Positions 8,809-16,500 of a stretch of DNA of 64,000 nt are shown here, in pieces. Source of the stretch: CAZWBR01 sp964632305 (GTDB taxonomy: Bacteria; Bacteroidota; Bacteroidia; Bacteroidales; Prolixibacteraceae); NCBI GenBank assembly GCA_964632305.1, contig CAZWBR010000013.1:15676-79675 (forward strand), written 5' to 3'. The position numbers were made by a program, and so were the translations under genes. The notes under the pieces were generated by a model that saw only the letters and a list, made by a program, of their open reading frames with translations, was not told where the DNA came from and ran no database searches. Every line of letters begins with the position of its first letter. Position 1 is the first letter of the stretch.

Positions 8809-9043
8809 TATTAACCTGAGTTCGATATTGTATTGAGTGCTTAGCGACTGAAATACAATAAGGTAATAAGGTTAGATATACTTGTGTGTAAAATCTCTAC
8901 GAAGGTTAGGTTCAAAAAATAAGGTTTCAAAACCTTATTGTAACTTTTTTGACCTTCGTAGAAGTTCAAAGTGTACAAAAAAAACCTTATTACCTTATTA
9001 ATAAACCAATACAATGTATTTTAAGTCGAGCTCAGGTTATTAA
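8809..9043. repeat. 235-bp nested imperfect palindrome (MITE-like or hairpin element)
   Basis: Four pairs of inverted segments share one centre near 8927: TATTAACCTGAG (from 8809) with CTCAGGTTATTA (9031-9042); AAGGTAATAAGGTT (8860-8873) with AACCTTATTACCTT (8983-8996), 14/14 matches; CTACGAAGGT (8897-8906) with ACCTTCGTAG (8952-8961); and AATAAGGTTT (8918-8927) with AAACCTTATT (8930-8939). The left arm also folds on itself (TATTGTATT with AATACAATA). There is no coding sequence. The overall form resembles a small non-autonomous transposable element or a cruciform; no target-site duplication could be fixed by eye. Confidence 0.7.
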
Positions 9044-9087
9044 GGTTGATTCTGGCAGAATAGGAAGTGTGAAACATAGCAATGATA

Positions 9088-9159
9088 CATGCGACCCCTC
9101 TGGGGTCGTGGTTTATTCAATACATTCTTTTCTATATTCATGCAATCCCTCCGGGATTG
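9088..9159 (+). repeat. Tandem-hairpin repeat, copy 1
   Basis: Two small hairpins in tandem: CGACCCC-tct-GGGGTCG (9092-9108) and CAATCCC-tcc-GGGATTG (9143-9159), each preceded by ATG-like CATG/TTCATG sequence. The same pair in the same order, with the shared flank GTGGTTT..TTCAA, recurs on the opposite strand at 11928-12000. This resembles REP-type dispersed hairpins. Confidence 0.75.
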
Positions 9160-9302
9160 AGAGACAGGCCAATTGCAGGAATGACTTCGGAGAAGTTGAA
9201 TGTTAAAGGTAGGCCTCTCCATCTGTCAATCTTGCATCTTGTCACAATTTTTTTGGGGTAGCCTCTCCGTATGACTGAGTGAAAGCCATATCTCAGCCGG
9301 GT

Positions 9303-9393
9303 CTTGTCCGGAGTTTGTTCGTACTTTGTTCGTACTTTCTTCGTACTTTGTTTATATAATAAACGAATAAAGTACGAAGAAAATACATAAATG
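9303..9393. repeat. Bidirectional 11-bp repeat array, locus 1
   Basis: Left arm, five 11-mers in one register: CTTGTCCGGAG (9303), TTTGTTCGTAC (9314), TTTGTTCGTAC (9325), TTTCTTCGTAC (9336), TTTGTTTATAT (9347). After a short AT centre the right arm carries the reverse complement form: AAACGAATAAA (9361), GTACGAAGAAA (9372), ATACATAAATG (9383). It lies in the convergent gap between ahcY and the Rieske-like gene. Subfamily consensus GTACGAACAAA, shared with 32931-33021. Confidence 0.85.
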
Positions 9394-9590
9394 GATCGGC
9401 AAGAATCCGGTCTTGATATAGGGTAAACCCGGGAGTCTTATAGTTAGTGTGTCATTTCCGCTTCGTCCGACGATTTGCCACCAGAGCAAGTTTTATCCCC
9501 GATGAGGAAATAATTGGTTAAATACCCGTCTGATCCAGGTGAGGCGATGTTTTTCGGTGAGCCGATATGGGGTAGGGGAGAGAATCGTCC
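9394..9590. other. Intergenic stretch without recognised features
   Basis: Between the 11-mer array and the 3' end of the Rieske-like gene. No reading frame with coding character, terminator or repeat was recognised. Confidence 0.5.
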
Positions 9591-10052
9591 CTAATTGTGG
9601 ATCCAGAGGCGGTCGCCGACGATCGAGACCTGGTATTGCTTCAGGTTACGGCCCGAAGGTCCTTTGGTGGGGTAGCCCCCTCCGAAAAGATTGTATTGCG
9701 ATCCGCAACAGGTGCAAGTGGCGATGGGATTGCTGCTGGCATAAGTGCCGGTTTTGTTCGTTTCCGTTTTAACAAGGCAGGTGCCCGTGCCTTCGTAAGG
9801 GCAGCAGGCATCGAAAGCATAGTATTGCGATTCGTTGATGCAGATCACGATGAGGCCCGCATAACCCTCTGAGGAAAAAGTTACTGAATTACAGGGGATA
9901 TAGAGCGTGTTGTAATTGGCCAGGGAGATATACTTATTTACTTTGGCATAGGGGACAAAATTATTCTGGTCGTCGGAACAGTTAGTCGATATAAGAACCA
10001 GAAATGTCGCGACAATAATTTGCAGGGCTCTTTTTGTTTGAATGTTCCACAT
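9591..10052 (-). CDS. Rieske-like lipoprotein with cysteines in place of histidine ligands
   Basis: 153 residues from ATG 10052 (a longer frame reaches 10094 but would cross the start of the divergent gene). Signal-peptide-like segment with a possible lipid cysteine at 25 (ISTNC). The remainder has the Rieske layout: AFDACCPYEG (Cys83, Cys84), Cys92, then ATCTCCGSQYNLFGGGYPTKG (Cys113, 115, 116) and the GPSGRNLKQY end typical of Rieske folds. In true Rieske proteins the boxes are CxH and CxxH; here no histidine is present and cysteines occupy those places. A metal site of other type, for example Zn or all-Cys Fe-S, is inferred. Function unknown. Confidence 0.7.
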   Translation of the reverse strand: MWNIQTKRALQIIVATFLVLISTNCSDDQNNFVPYAKVNKYISLANYNTLYIPCNSVTFSSEGYAGLIVICINESQYYAFDACCPYEGTGTCLVKTETNKTGTYASSNPIATCTCCGSQYNLFGGGYPTKGPSGRNLKQYQVSIVGDRLWIHN

Positions 10053-10088
10053 TTTTATTACTTTTATCAGGATGCTAAGATAACGAAA

Positions 10089-10607
10089 ATGCAATTCTTA
10101 CTATTGAAGATACAAACGGCTGGTGTCGGAGATTATATTTTTCTGATTCTGATTGTGGTAGCCTCACTGATTCAGGCTTTTAACCAAAACAGGAAGAAGG
10201 GGAAGATGCAGGAGGAGGAAGAGGAGAGTCCCCGGAAACCTCATCCTTTCGATGATGAAGAGATGGAGCCCTTCCCGCAGCAGCCCCGAAGGGAATCGCC
10301 CTACGGCCCTCTCTTCGATCAACTGGACGAGATCCTTGGCGAAGAAGGTGTTCCGTCAGTTGTTGTTGAAAAGCCAAAAGCCAAACCTTTAGTAAGGAGG
10401 GAAGAAAAACCGGTTGAAACGATGGCTGCTCAATATTCATCCATGCAAATGAAAGAGATGGCCGATCAACTGAAGGAAGGGCAACGGGTTGTCGATCCTT
10501 CGCAAATAACACCAACAGCCGGCACTCTTCCTGTCGGGAAGATCCGATCGAAAATCAACATGCGCCAGGCAGTGATCTATTCGGAAATATTGAATAGAAA
10601 GTATTAA
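10089..10607 (+). CDS. Small conserved membrane-anchored protein
   Basis: 172 residues from ATG 10089. One N-terminal membrane helix (about 12-30, DYIFLILIVVASLIQAF), then a charged, proline- and glutamate-rich region (about 35-100), and a short conserved-looking end KINMRQAVIYSEILNRKY. This end is common to small Bacteroidota proteins of unknown function encoded near greA. The N-terminus precedes by 37 bases the divergent start of the Rieske-like gene. No enzyme motif is visible. Confidence 0.7.
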   Translation: MQFLLLKIQTAGVGDYIFLILIVVASLIQAFNQNRKKGKMQEEEEESPRKPHPFDDEEMEPFPQQPRRESPYGPLFDQLDEILGEEGVPSVVVEKPKAKPLVRREEKPVETMAAQYSSMQMKEMADQLKEGQRVVDPSQITPTAGTLPVGKIRSKINMRQAVIYSEILNRKY

Positions 10608-10639
10608 TAACCAATTATTAAAAAAATTAACAGTTGGTA

Positions 10640-10672
10640 TTGCGAAGTTATTAAGGAATATTTCTACATTTG
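10640..10672 (+). promoter_or_regulatory. Putative greA promoter
   Basis: ATTG ending at 10642, 22 bases, then TACATTTG (10665-10672), close to the Bacteroidota consensus though the spacer is one base long. Transcription would start near 10679, placing a terminator-like hairpin in the greA leader. Confidence 0.5.
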
Positions 10673-10689
10673 TCAAGAGTCAAATATTG

Positions 10690-10726
10690 GAAGAGTTCCG
10701 CGAGTCGGAGTTCTTCTGTTTTTTTT
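10690..10726 (+). terminator. Terminator-like hairpin in the greA leader
   Basis: An 11-bp uninterrupted stem (GAAGAGTTCCG 10690-10700 with CGGAGTTCTTC 10706-10716, two G-U pairs) and a 5-base loop, followed by TG and eight T's (10719-10726). It lies 28 bases before the greA ATG and downstream of a promoter-like sequence, so it may attenuate greA rather than only ending the upstream gene. Confidence 0.7.
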
Positions 10727-10753
10727 ATGTCGTACCAGTAAATTTATTATTGA

Positions 10754-11233
10754 ATGGCCAAAGTTACTTATGTTTCTGCCGAAGGGTTCAAAAAGTTAAA
10801 AGCTGATTTGGAACACTTGGTTAATATTGAGAGGCCCTCTATTTCGAAACAGATCGGGGAAGCGATCGAAAAGGGGGATATTTCGGAAAATGCCGAGTAC
10901 GATGCCGCCAAGGATGCCCAGGGAATGTTGGAGGCCAAAATCGCCCTCTTACAAGAGCAGTTGGCCAGCGCGCGTATTATCGACCAGTCGAAAATCGATA
11001 CCGACGTGGTTCAGATCATGAACAAGGTCACGATCAAGAATGTGAAGAACAATGCCACCATGGCTTACACCATAGTTTCGGAGCACGAATCGGACCTTAA
11101 ATTGGGTAAGATCAGTGTCAATACCCCGATTGCCAAAGGATTGCTGGGCAAGAAGATTGGCGATGTAGTCGATATTAGGGTCCCGTCGGGCGTGATCCCG
11201 TTCGAGATCATCAACATTGAATTGGGAATGTAA
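10754..11233 (+). CDS. greA: Transcription elongation factor GreA
   Basis: 159 residues, the usual length. The N-terminal coiled coil carries the tip signature GDISENAEYDAAKDAQ, whose acidic residues (D and E) enter the RNA polymerase secondary channel; the C-terminal FKBP-like domain ends in SGVIPFEIINIELGM. GreA stimulates transcript cleavage in backtracked RNA polymerase. A terminator-like hairpin lies in its leader. The HIT gene starts 18 bases downstream, probably in the same transcript. Confidence 0.96.
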   Translation: MAKVTYVSAEGFKKLKADLEHLVNIERPSISKQIGEAIEKGDISENAEYDAAKDAQGMLEAKIALLQEQLASARIIDQSKIDTDVVQIMNKVTIKNVKNNATMAYTIVSEHESDLKLGKISVNTPIAKGLLGKKIGDVVDIRVPSGVIPFEIINIELGM

Positions 11234-11251
11234 TTTTAAAAGCATCTGATC

Positions 11252-11650
11252 ATGGCAAGCATCTTTACCAAAATCGTCAACGGAGAGATTCCGGCCTATA
11301 AAGTGGCCGAGGATGACAACTATTTGGCTTTCCTCGATATTTTCCCGTTAGCCAAAGGACATGTTTTGGTGATCCCGAAGAAAGAGGTGGACTATCTCTT
11401 TGATTTGGACGATGAAACCTATGCCGGATTGACCCTCTTCGCCAAGAAGGTGGCCGAGGCGATAAAGAAGACGATTCCCTGTATTAAGGTGGGGGTCGTT
11501 GTTTTGGGATTGGAAGTTCCCCATGCTCATATCCACCTGATCCCGATGAACAGCGAGAAAGACATCAATTTCACGAACCCCAAACTGAAGTTGACGTCTG
11601 AAGAGTTTACCCAAATCGCAGAAAATATCAGCAAAGCATTTGTTCGATAG
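11252..11650 (+). CDS. HIT family nucleotide-binding protein
   Basis: 132 residues with the histidine-triad signature HAHIHLIPM near residues 90-98 and the N-terminal FTKIVNGEIPAYKV typical of Hint/PKCI-like members. HIT proteins hydrolyse or transfer AMP from purine nucleoside phosphoramidates or dinucleotides; the precise substrate is not evident. It is followed at once by a terminator that closes the greA unit. Confidence 0.92.
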   Translation: MASIFTKIVNGEIPAYKVAEDDNYLAFLDIFPLAKGHVLVIPKKEVDYLFDLDDETYAGLTLFAKKVAEAIKKTIPCIKVGVVVLGLEVPHAHIHLIPMNSEKDINFTNPKLKLTSEEFTQIAENISKAFVR

Positions 11651-11654
11651 TTAG

Positions 11655-11684
11655 AAGGAGGCGTTGTTTACAACGCCTTTTTTG
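11655..11684 (+). terminator. Terminator of greA-HIT
   Basis: AGGCGTTG (11659-11666) and CAACGCCT (11671-11678) enclose TTTA and are followed by a T run. Confidence 0.88.
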
Positions 11685-11887
11685 TTGGGCGATTAGCTCT
11701 TGTTACTCAAATAAATTTAGCTTCGGATAATATTTGTCCTTTGAATATCGGTTTGATCTGTTTCTCACGACAAATGTCAACCGGTAGATGAAATCTTTCT
11801 TCTATCTCCTTTTTAATCTTTTCTTCAAACATGCGATCCCAACCGTTCGGGATCGTGCTGATAAATAGGATCCTTTTCTATAAACAT

Positions 11888-12000
11888 ATGACCTCTCCGA
11901 GGTCATGGCTGCAACTGGTCACTCCAACAATCCCGGAGGGATTGCATGTGGGTAGAAAGATTCCGGTTGAACAAAACCACGACCCCAGCGGGGTCGCATG
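11888..12000 (-). repeat. Tandem-hairpin repeat, copy 2 (inverted) with a third hairpin
   Basis: Read on the minus strand, CGACCCC-gct-GGGGTCG (11980-11996) and CAATCCC-tcc-GGGATTG (11928-11944) repeat the order seen at 9088-9159, with the same GTGGTTT..TTCAA flank. A further hairpin GACCTC-tcc-GAGGTC (11890-11904) adds a third unit. The rest of the 522-base gap between the HIT gene and ruvC holds only the terminator at its left end. Confidence 0.75.
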
Positions 12001-12172
12001 TCTTACCGCTCGAGTGCCCCACATTCTTTTTCCCGAAGATCCGCCATGATCCGTTGGCTTTGGAATTCTGTCATTGGGAATGGAGCGTAGCGGAATGAGA
12101 AATCTCAGCCCGGACTAAAAGGTCAGGTTTTATCGGACAATAATGATTTTTTATGAATCGATAGTGATAAAC

Positions 12173-12730
12173 TTAGATGCCTTTCACCTTGTCGGGATTT
12201 TTCCGGATAAATTCGTCCCAGTTCTTGTAAGGTTTTTCGGAGAGGGGGTTCTTCATCTGAAGGTAATGACAAACAGCAGCGGCGAGGGCATCGGTGGCAT
12301 CGAGGTCGGAGGGCAGGATCTCAAGATTAAACATTTGTTTCAGAAAATAGGCCACCTGTTCCTTTGAGGCCGAGCCACTCCCGGTGATCGCCTGTTTGAT
12401 GCGCAGCGGGGCATATTCGAAGATCGGGACGTCGCGGTAGAGCGAAGCGGCCATAGCCACCCCCTGGGCCCGTCCCAGTTTGAGCATCGACTGGACATTC
12501 TTGCCAAAGAAGGGCGCTTCGAGAGCCGTCTCGTCGGGCTTATACTCATCGACGAGATAGAGGGTGCGTTTGAAGATATGGTTTAGTTTCTGGTAGTGGC
12601 CCGTGAAACCGGCTGTCTTAACCACCCCCATGGCCACAATACTGACCTTGTTTTCGTGGACCCGAATCACTCCGTAGCCCATGATGTTGGAGCCGGGATC
12701 AATGCCTAATATGGTTTTACTGATGGTCAA
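12173..12730 (-). CDS. ruvC: Holliday junction resolvase RuvC
   Basis: 185 residues. The four acidic catalytic residues of RuvC are in place: Asp11 (ILGIDPGS), Glu71 (TALEAPFF), Asp144 and Asp147 (DLDATDALA). It cleaves Holliday junctions with RuvAB during recombinational repair. The C-terminus runs about 20-30 residues beyond the E. coli protein. The next gene upstream on the same strand (DUF6146) is 99 bases away and ends in its own hairpin. Confidence 0.96.
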   Translation of the reverse strand: MTISKTILGIDPGSNIMGYGVIRVHENKVSIVAMGVVKTAGFTGHYQKLNHIFKRTLYLVDEYKPDETALEAPFFGKNVQSMLKLGRAQGVAMAASLYRDVPIFEYAPLRIKQAITGSGSASKEQVAYFLKQMFNLEILPSDLDATDALAAAVCHYLQMKNPLSEKPYKNWDEFIRKNPDKVKGI

Positions 12731-12786
12731 CTTCTTTTTTTTCCAAACTTAGTGGATTTTTTGCTGACCGGCCAGCGGGGAGATAA

Positions 12787-12819
12787 AACTTTTCCAAAGT
12801 TTCGAACTTTGGAAAAGTT
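12787..12819 (-). terminator. Perfect 15-bp hairpin after the DUF6146 gene
   Basis: AACTTTTCCAAAGTT (12787-12801) and AACTTTGGAAAAGTT (12805-12819) flank a 3-base loop. On the minus strand the stem is followed by TTAT, so it can serve as a terminator for the gene ending at 12830, though the T tract is weak. Confidence 0.6.
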
Positions 12820-12829
12820 CGCTGCACCG

Positions 12830-13252
12830 TTACGGTCCCGGACTGATTCCTGCAGGAAGGATCGGGATCTTCAGCTCTTTTTCGACGTACTGGAAATAAT
12901 AAAACAGCTTGTGTTCAATTTCAAACGGGTACTCCTCCCACGTGTCGTAATTGATGGGTTCGCCGAAAAAACGGGCATAACGGGCGGTCCTCGATTTCAG
13001 GTTCCATTCCGTCACATACTGGCGGTTCCAGTTCCGGTAATACTCGATGCTCCGGGCCATCGCCGGGGAGTTTTTCAGCATGTACCACGATTCGAAGCCA
13101 GTATCGAAGACGATCAGTTCATATTGGGTGCTGTCGGCATCGGACGCGATCTCCGGTGCAACAGCTTTTTGCTGCGGTTGTTTCACGCTGCAAGCCATCG
13201 CGATGATCAGCAGGATGAAGGGCAGCATTCTTCGGATCACTTTTGTTGCCAT
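12830..13252 (-). CDS. DUF6146-type lipoprotein
   Basis: 140 residues. Signal sequence with a lipobox-like IIAMAC (Cys21). The mature part contains YELIVFDTGFESWY, SIEYYRNWNRQYVTEWN and EYPFEIEHKLFYYFQYVEKEL, an arrangement characteristic of Bacteroidota DUF6146, usually found next to ruvC. Function is unknown; likely a periplasm-facing outer- or inner-membrane lipoprotein. Confidence 0.78.
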   Translation of the reverse strand: MATKVIRRMLPFILLIIAMACSVKQPQQKAVAPEIASDADSTQYELIVFDTGFESWYMLKNSPAMARSIEYYRNWNRQYVTEWNLKSRTARYARFFGEPINYDTWEEYPFEIEHKLFYYFQYVEKELKIPILPAGISPGP

Positions 13253-13492
13253 ACCGGTTTGTTCTTTAAGAATTTATACCCCAATTTACTGAAAATAAAT
13301 AAGATTTGTTTGCGATTCAGGAAGTTTAACGATTCCAGGCTGCACAATTCAAAAAGAATGGCAGCAATTTCAGGAAGTAAAGATCGGGGAAACCTCCACG
13401 GTTCGGGTATCCTTTTATTGATTTTCAGGATTAATTCTAAAACAATCTGTTGAGAAACATTGAACGGATGATGGCAGTTATTGTGAAAATCT

Positions 13493-13500
13493 TATTTTTG
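13493..13500 (+). promoter_or_regulatory. Putative -7 element of the PKD protein gene
   Basis: TATTTTTG fits TAnnTTTG. It puts the transcript start near 13507, only a few bases before the first possible TTG start (13513), which argues for a start codon further downstream or a near-leaderless mRNA. Confidence 0.35.
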
Positions 13501-13512
13501 CTATAGTCTAAG

Positions 13513-16500
13513 TTGATTTTAAAATTTAAACTTCTGAAAAAGAGCAGAGAAATAGTAAAGAGCCGGGGAGGGGATACTGACAATTCAGATCGTTATTTCA
13601 TTGGTAGTTTGGCAAGGAGTTGGACTTTTTGCGGAAGGATCGCCTTGTGGGTGTTTCTCTTGTCGTTTATTCTTTTCGGTAAGGTTAATCTTTCTCAGGC
13701 TCAATGTCCCAATGTTGGTCAAAGTCATATTATCGGAATAACTTCAGGCTGTGCTCCGTTTGATTTTTCATTCGATGCTGTTTTTCCCTTGCTCAGCGGA
13801 ACAAGTTTTCCTGCCGGAGTTAAGTATGAACTGTCCCTTGATTGGGGCGACGAGGCTACCAGCGTTGTTGCGACATCGCAGACGGTTGATGCTTTGGGGC
13901 GTCCAACCTTAACGGCTAAACCCACGCATACCTATCCTCAGTTCACTGATCCCAAACAAGGGGAGTGCGTCTATGATGTAAAGATGCGGTTGTTGGTAAA
14001 TAATGTTGAGTGTCAGGATATAAAGACCGATTTTACCGTTCGGGTTTGGGATACGGATGGGTACCGCGGCGGGGAGCTGGGCATAAATCCTTCTCCGATT
14101 TATATCTGCGATGGCAACCCTTTGGATGTCGTTTTTCATGATATCAGTTCCTGGAACTGTACCGGTAACGTGGGAAGCCCCAATATTAGTGCGCGAACCA
14201 TCCGATGGGATTATGGCGAAAATATATCCGGCACACCGATTGCCGGGGTGAAAGTGGAAAGAAAAGACGCATCAGGCAATGTTCTGGGGTTGGTTGATAT
14301 GGATCTGAATGATACTATAAGAGGTAGAACCTTTAAGTATGACGATGGTCAATTTATACCGGATTCACGTGGGGATAGCTGGACTGTTAAAATTCCGGCA
14401 ACCACGGCATCTGATGTCGGAAAGTTGTTTTGGGTCAGGTTGAATAACTGGAACTATTGCAATCCTTACGGGGGGGCTAAAAAGCCGGAAACTGCAACTG
14501 CACGAATCGAAATTATTGCGGTTCCTGAACCCCAGTTTGTTACGCCAATAGGCCCATTTTGCAAAGGGGATGCGGCAATAGATCTGGATGCTTATCTGAC
14601 GTCGAACTTTTTCCCGAATCAATTAGCTTTCCGTGAATTTACCGGAACAGGAGTAAGCTATGATTCAAAGACTCAGAAGTGGTATTTTGATCCTGCCGTA
14701 GCTGGAATAGGGTCTCATACCATTGACTATAGAGAGATTAACCGTGGTGGTTGTGAAGGCGTTGATCAGGTTGTTATAACTGTTACGGATGGATCTGTAG
14801 CGAAGTTTTCAGTAAATGGAAAGGATGAAAGTTTGGCAACAGCGAAAGTTTGCGGTGCTGCTTCTGTCGTATTTCAGAATTTATCTACTGATGGCGATAG
14901 TTATACCTGGGATTTTGGAGACGGAACCATTGAAACGGTTCCTGACAAACAGGATGTTACTCATGTTTTCAGCACGACTTCAGTGCCTATGGTTGTAACA
15001 CTCACCGCGAACAGATCTACCGGTTGTTCCGATACTGAATCAAAAACAATAACAATCTTTGAACCTGTACAGGCCAGTTTTACAGCCAAACCCGATTACG
15101 GGTGTGGAACACTGGATGTAGAATTCAATATTACGTCTACCACTTCGTCGGGTTCACTTTTAAAACATCGTTTCTTCTTTGATGATGGCACTCCTACGGT
15201 TAACCCAACCGGGAAAATCGTGAATCATCAGTTTTTGAACTCCGGGACAACCGATGTAACCTATGATGTTCGGCTTGTCTCCTGGTATTCGCAGGGGGGA
15301 GAAGTTGCTTGTGCAGACACTACCGATCAGGATTTTAGTCCAATCACGGTTTATGCTCCTCCGACTGCCGGTCTGGATCAAAACATTTGTTATCAGCTTA
15401 CTGCTGATTTTGATGCCACTACCAGTGGTGGGACCGGTACCTGGACTCAGGTCTCCGGACCGGATAATGCTGTTATTACCAATGTAAACGATCCAAAATC
15501 ACCCATTTTGGCTCCTTATCCGGGAATCTATAAGTTTAAATGGGAAGTGATCGGAGGTTGTTATGGGATCGATACTGTCGCGGTCAATTTTGTACAGGAA
15601 CCTAATCCCAATGCTGGATTGGATAACTCCTTATGCGATTTGACCTACGTATTAAGAGCTACCCCGCTGAATGGCATAGAAAAGGGAACCTGGAGCCTTT
15701 TATCAGGACCTGGCACCCCTGTTTTTCAAAATCCTTCAGCTAACAATACCCGGGTTACCGTAAGTCAGGAGGGAGTTTATCAGTTCCGCTGGACTGTTGA
15801 TCCGGGTTACGGTTGTGAGCCAAGGTTTGATGATGTGGAGATTTCATTCGCCAACCCACCGGTTCAACCGTCATATACCTTCACTCCGGTTTCCGGTTGT
15901 TCGCCTTTGACTGTTGTCTTTACCAATACAAGTCCGGCGGGAGCTTCCAATTTTGAGTGGGATTTTGGCGATGGCATAACCTTAAAAACGGAAGATAGGA
16001 CCGTTACTCATACTTTTACAAATGCGACCTCGCTTCCGATTGATTTTGCAGTTCATTTAACCTCGGGAATGAATCAACTTTGTTCCCGTGTATTTAGCGA
16101 TATTGTCACCGTTGAGCCGGAATTCAGCGCCGGCTATTCGGTCACCTACGAGGGGTGCGGGCCGCTGACCCGAAAGTTTGAGAACGCCTATCCGTGGAAT
16201 TTTTCGGTCCGGTGGGAGAATGAGAACGGAGAGCTTTTAAGTACCGATATGCAGCCGGAATTAACGTTTACTGCCGTCAACGGTCAGGAGACCACCTATA
16301 AGGTTTACCTGGTGGGTGAATCGGCCAACGGATGCACCGACCGGGTGGAGAACACGGTGATTGTCCGGGTTCCGCCGGTGGCCGCCTTTACGACCCAATC
16401 GACCAACGACTGTGCGCCAAAGCTGGTTTCCTTTACCAATACCTCATCCCTTGATGCCACCAGCTTCCAGTGGGACTTTGGCGACGGGAGCGAGGTCACC

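Noticed and set aside
12752..13453. 233-codon plus-strand frame across the DUF6146 gene
   Set aside because: Antisense to a lipoprotein with good signal peptide and family features; product looks non-protein-like.
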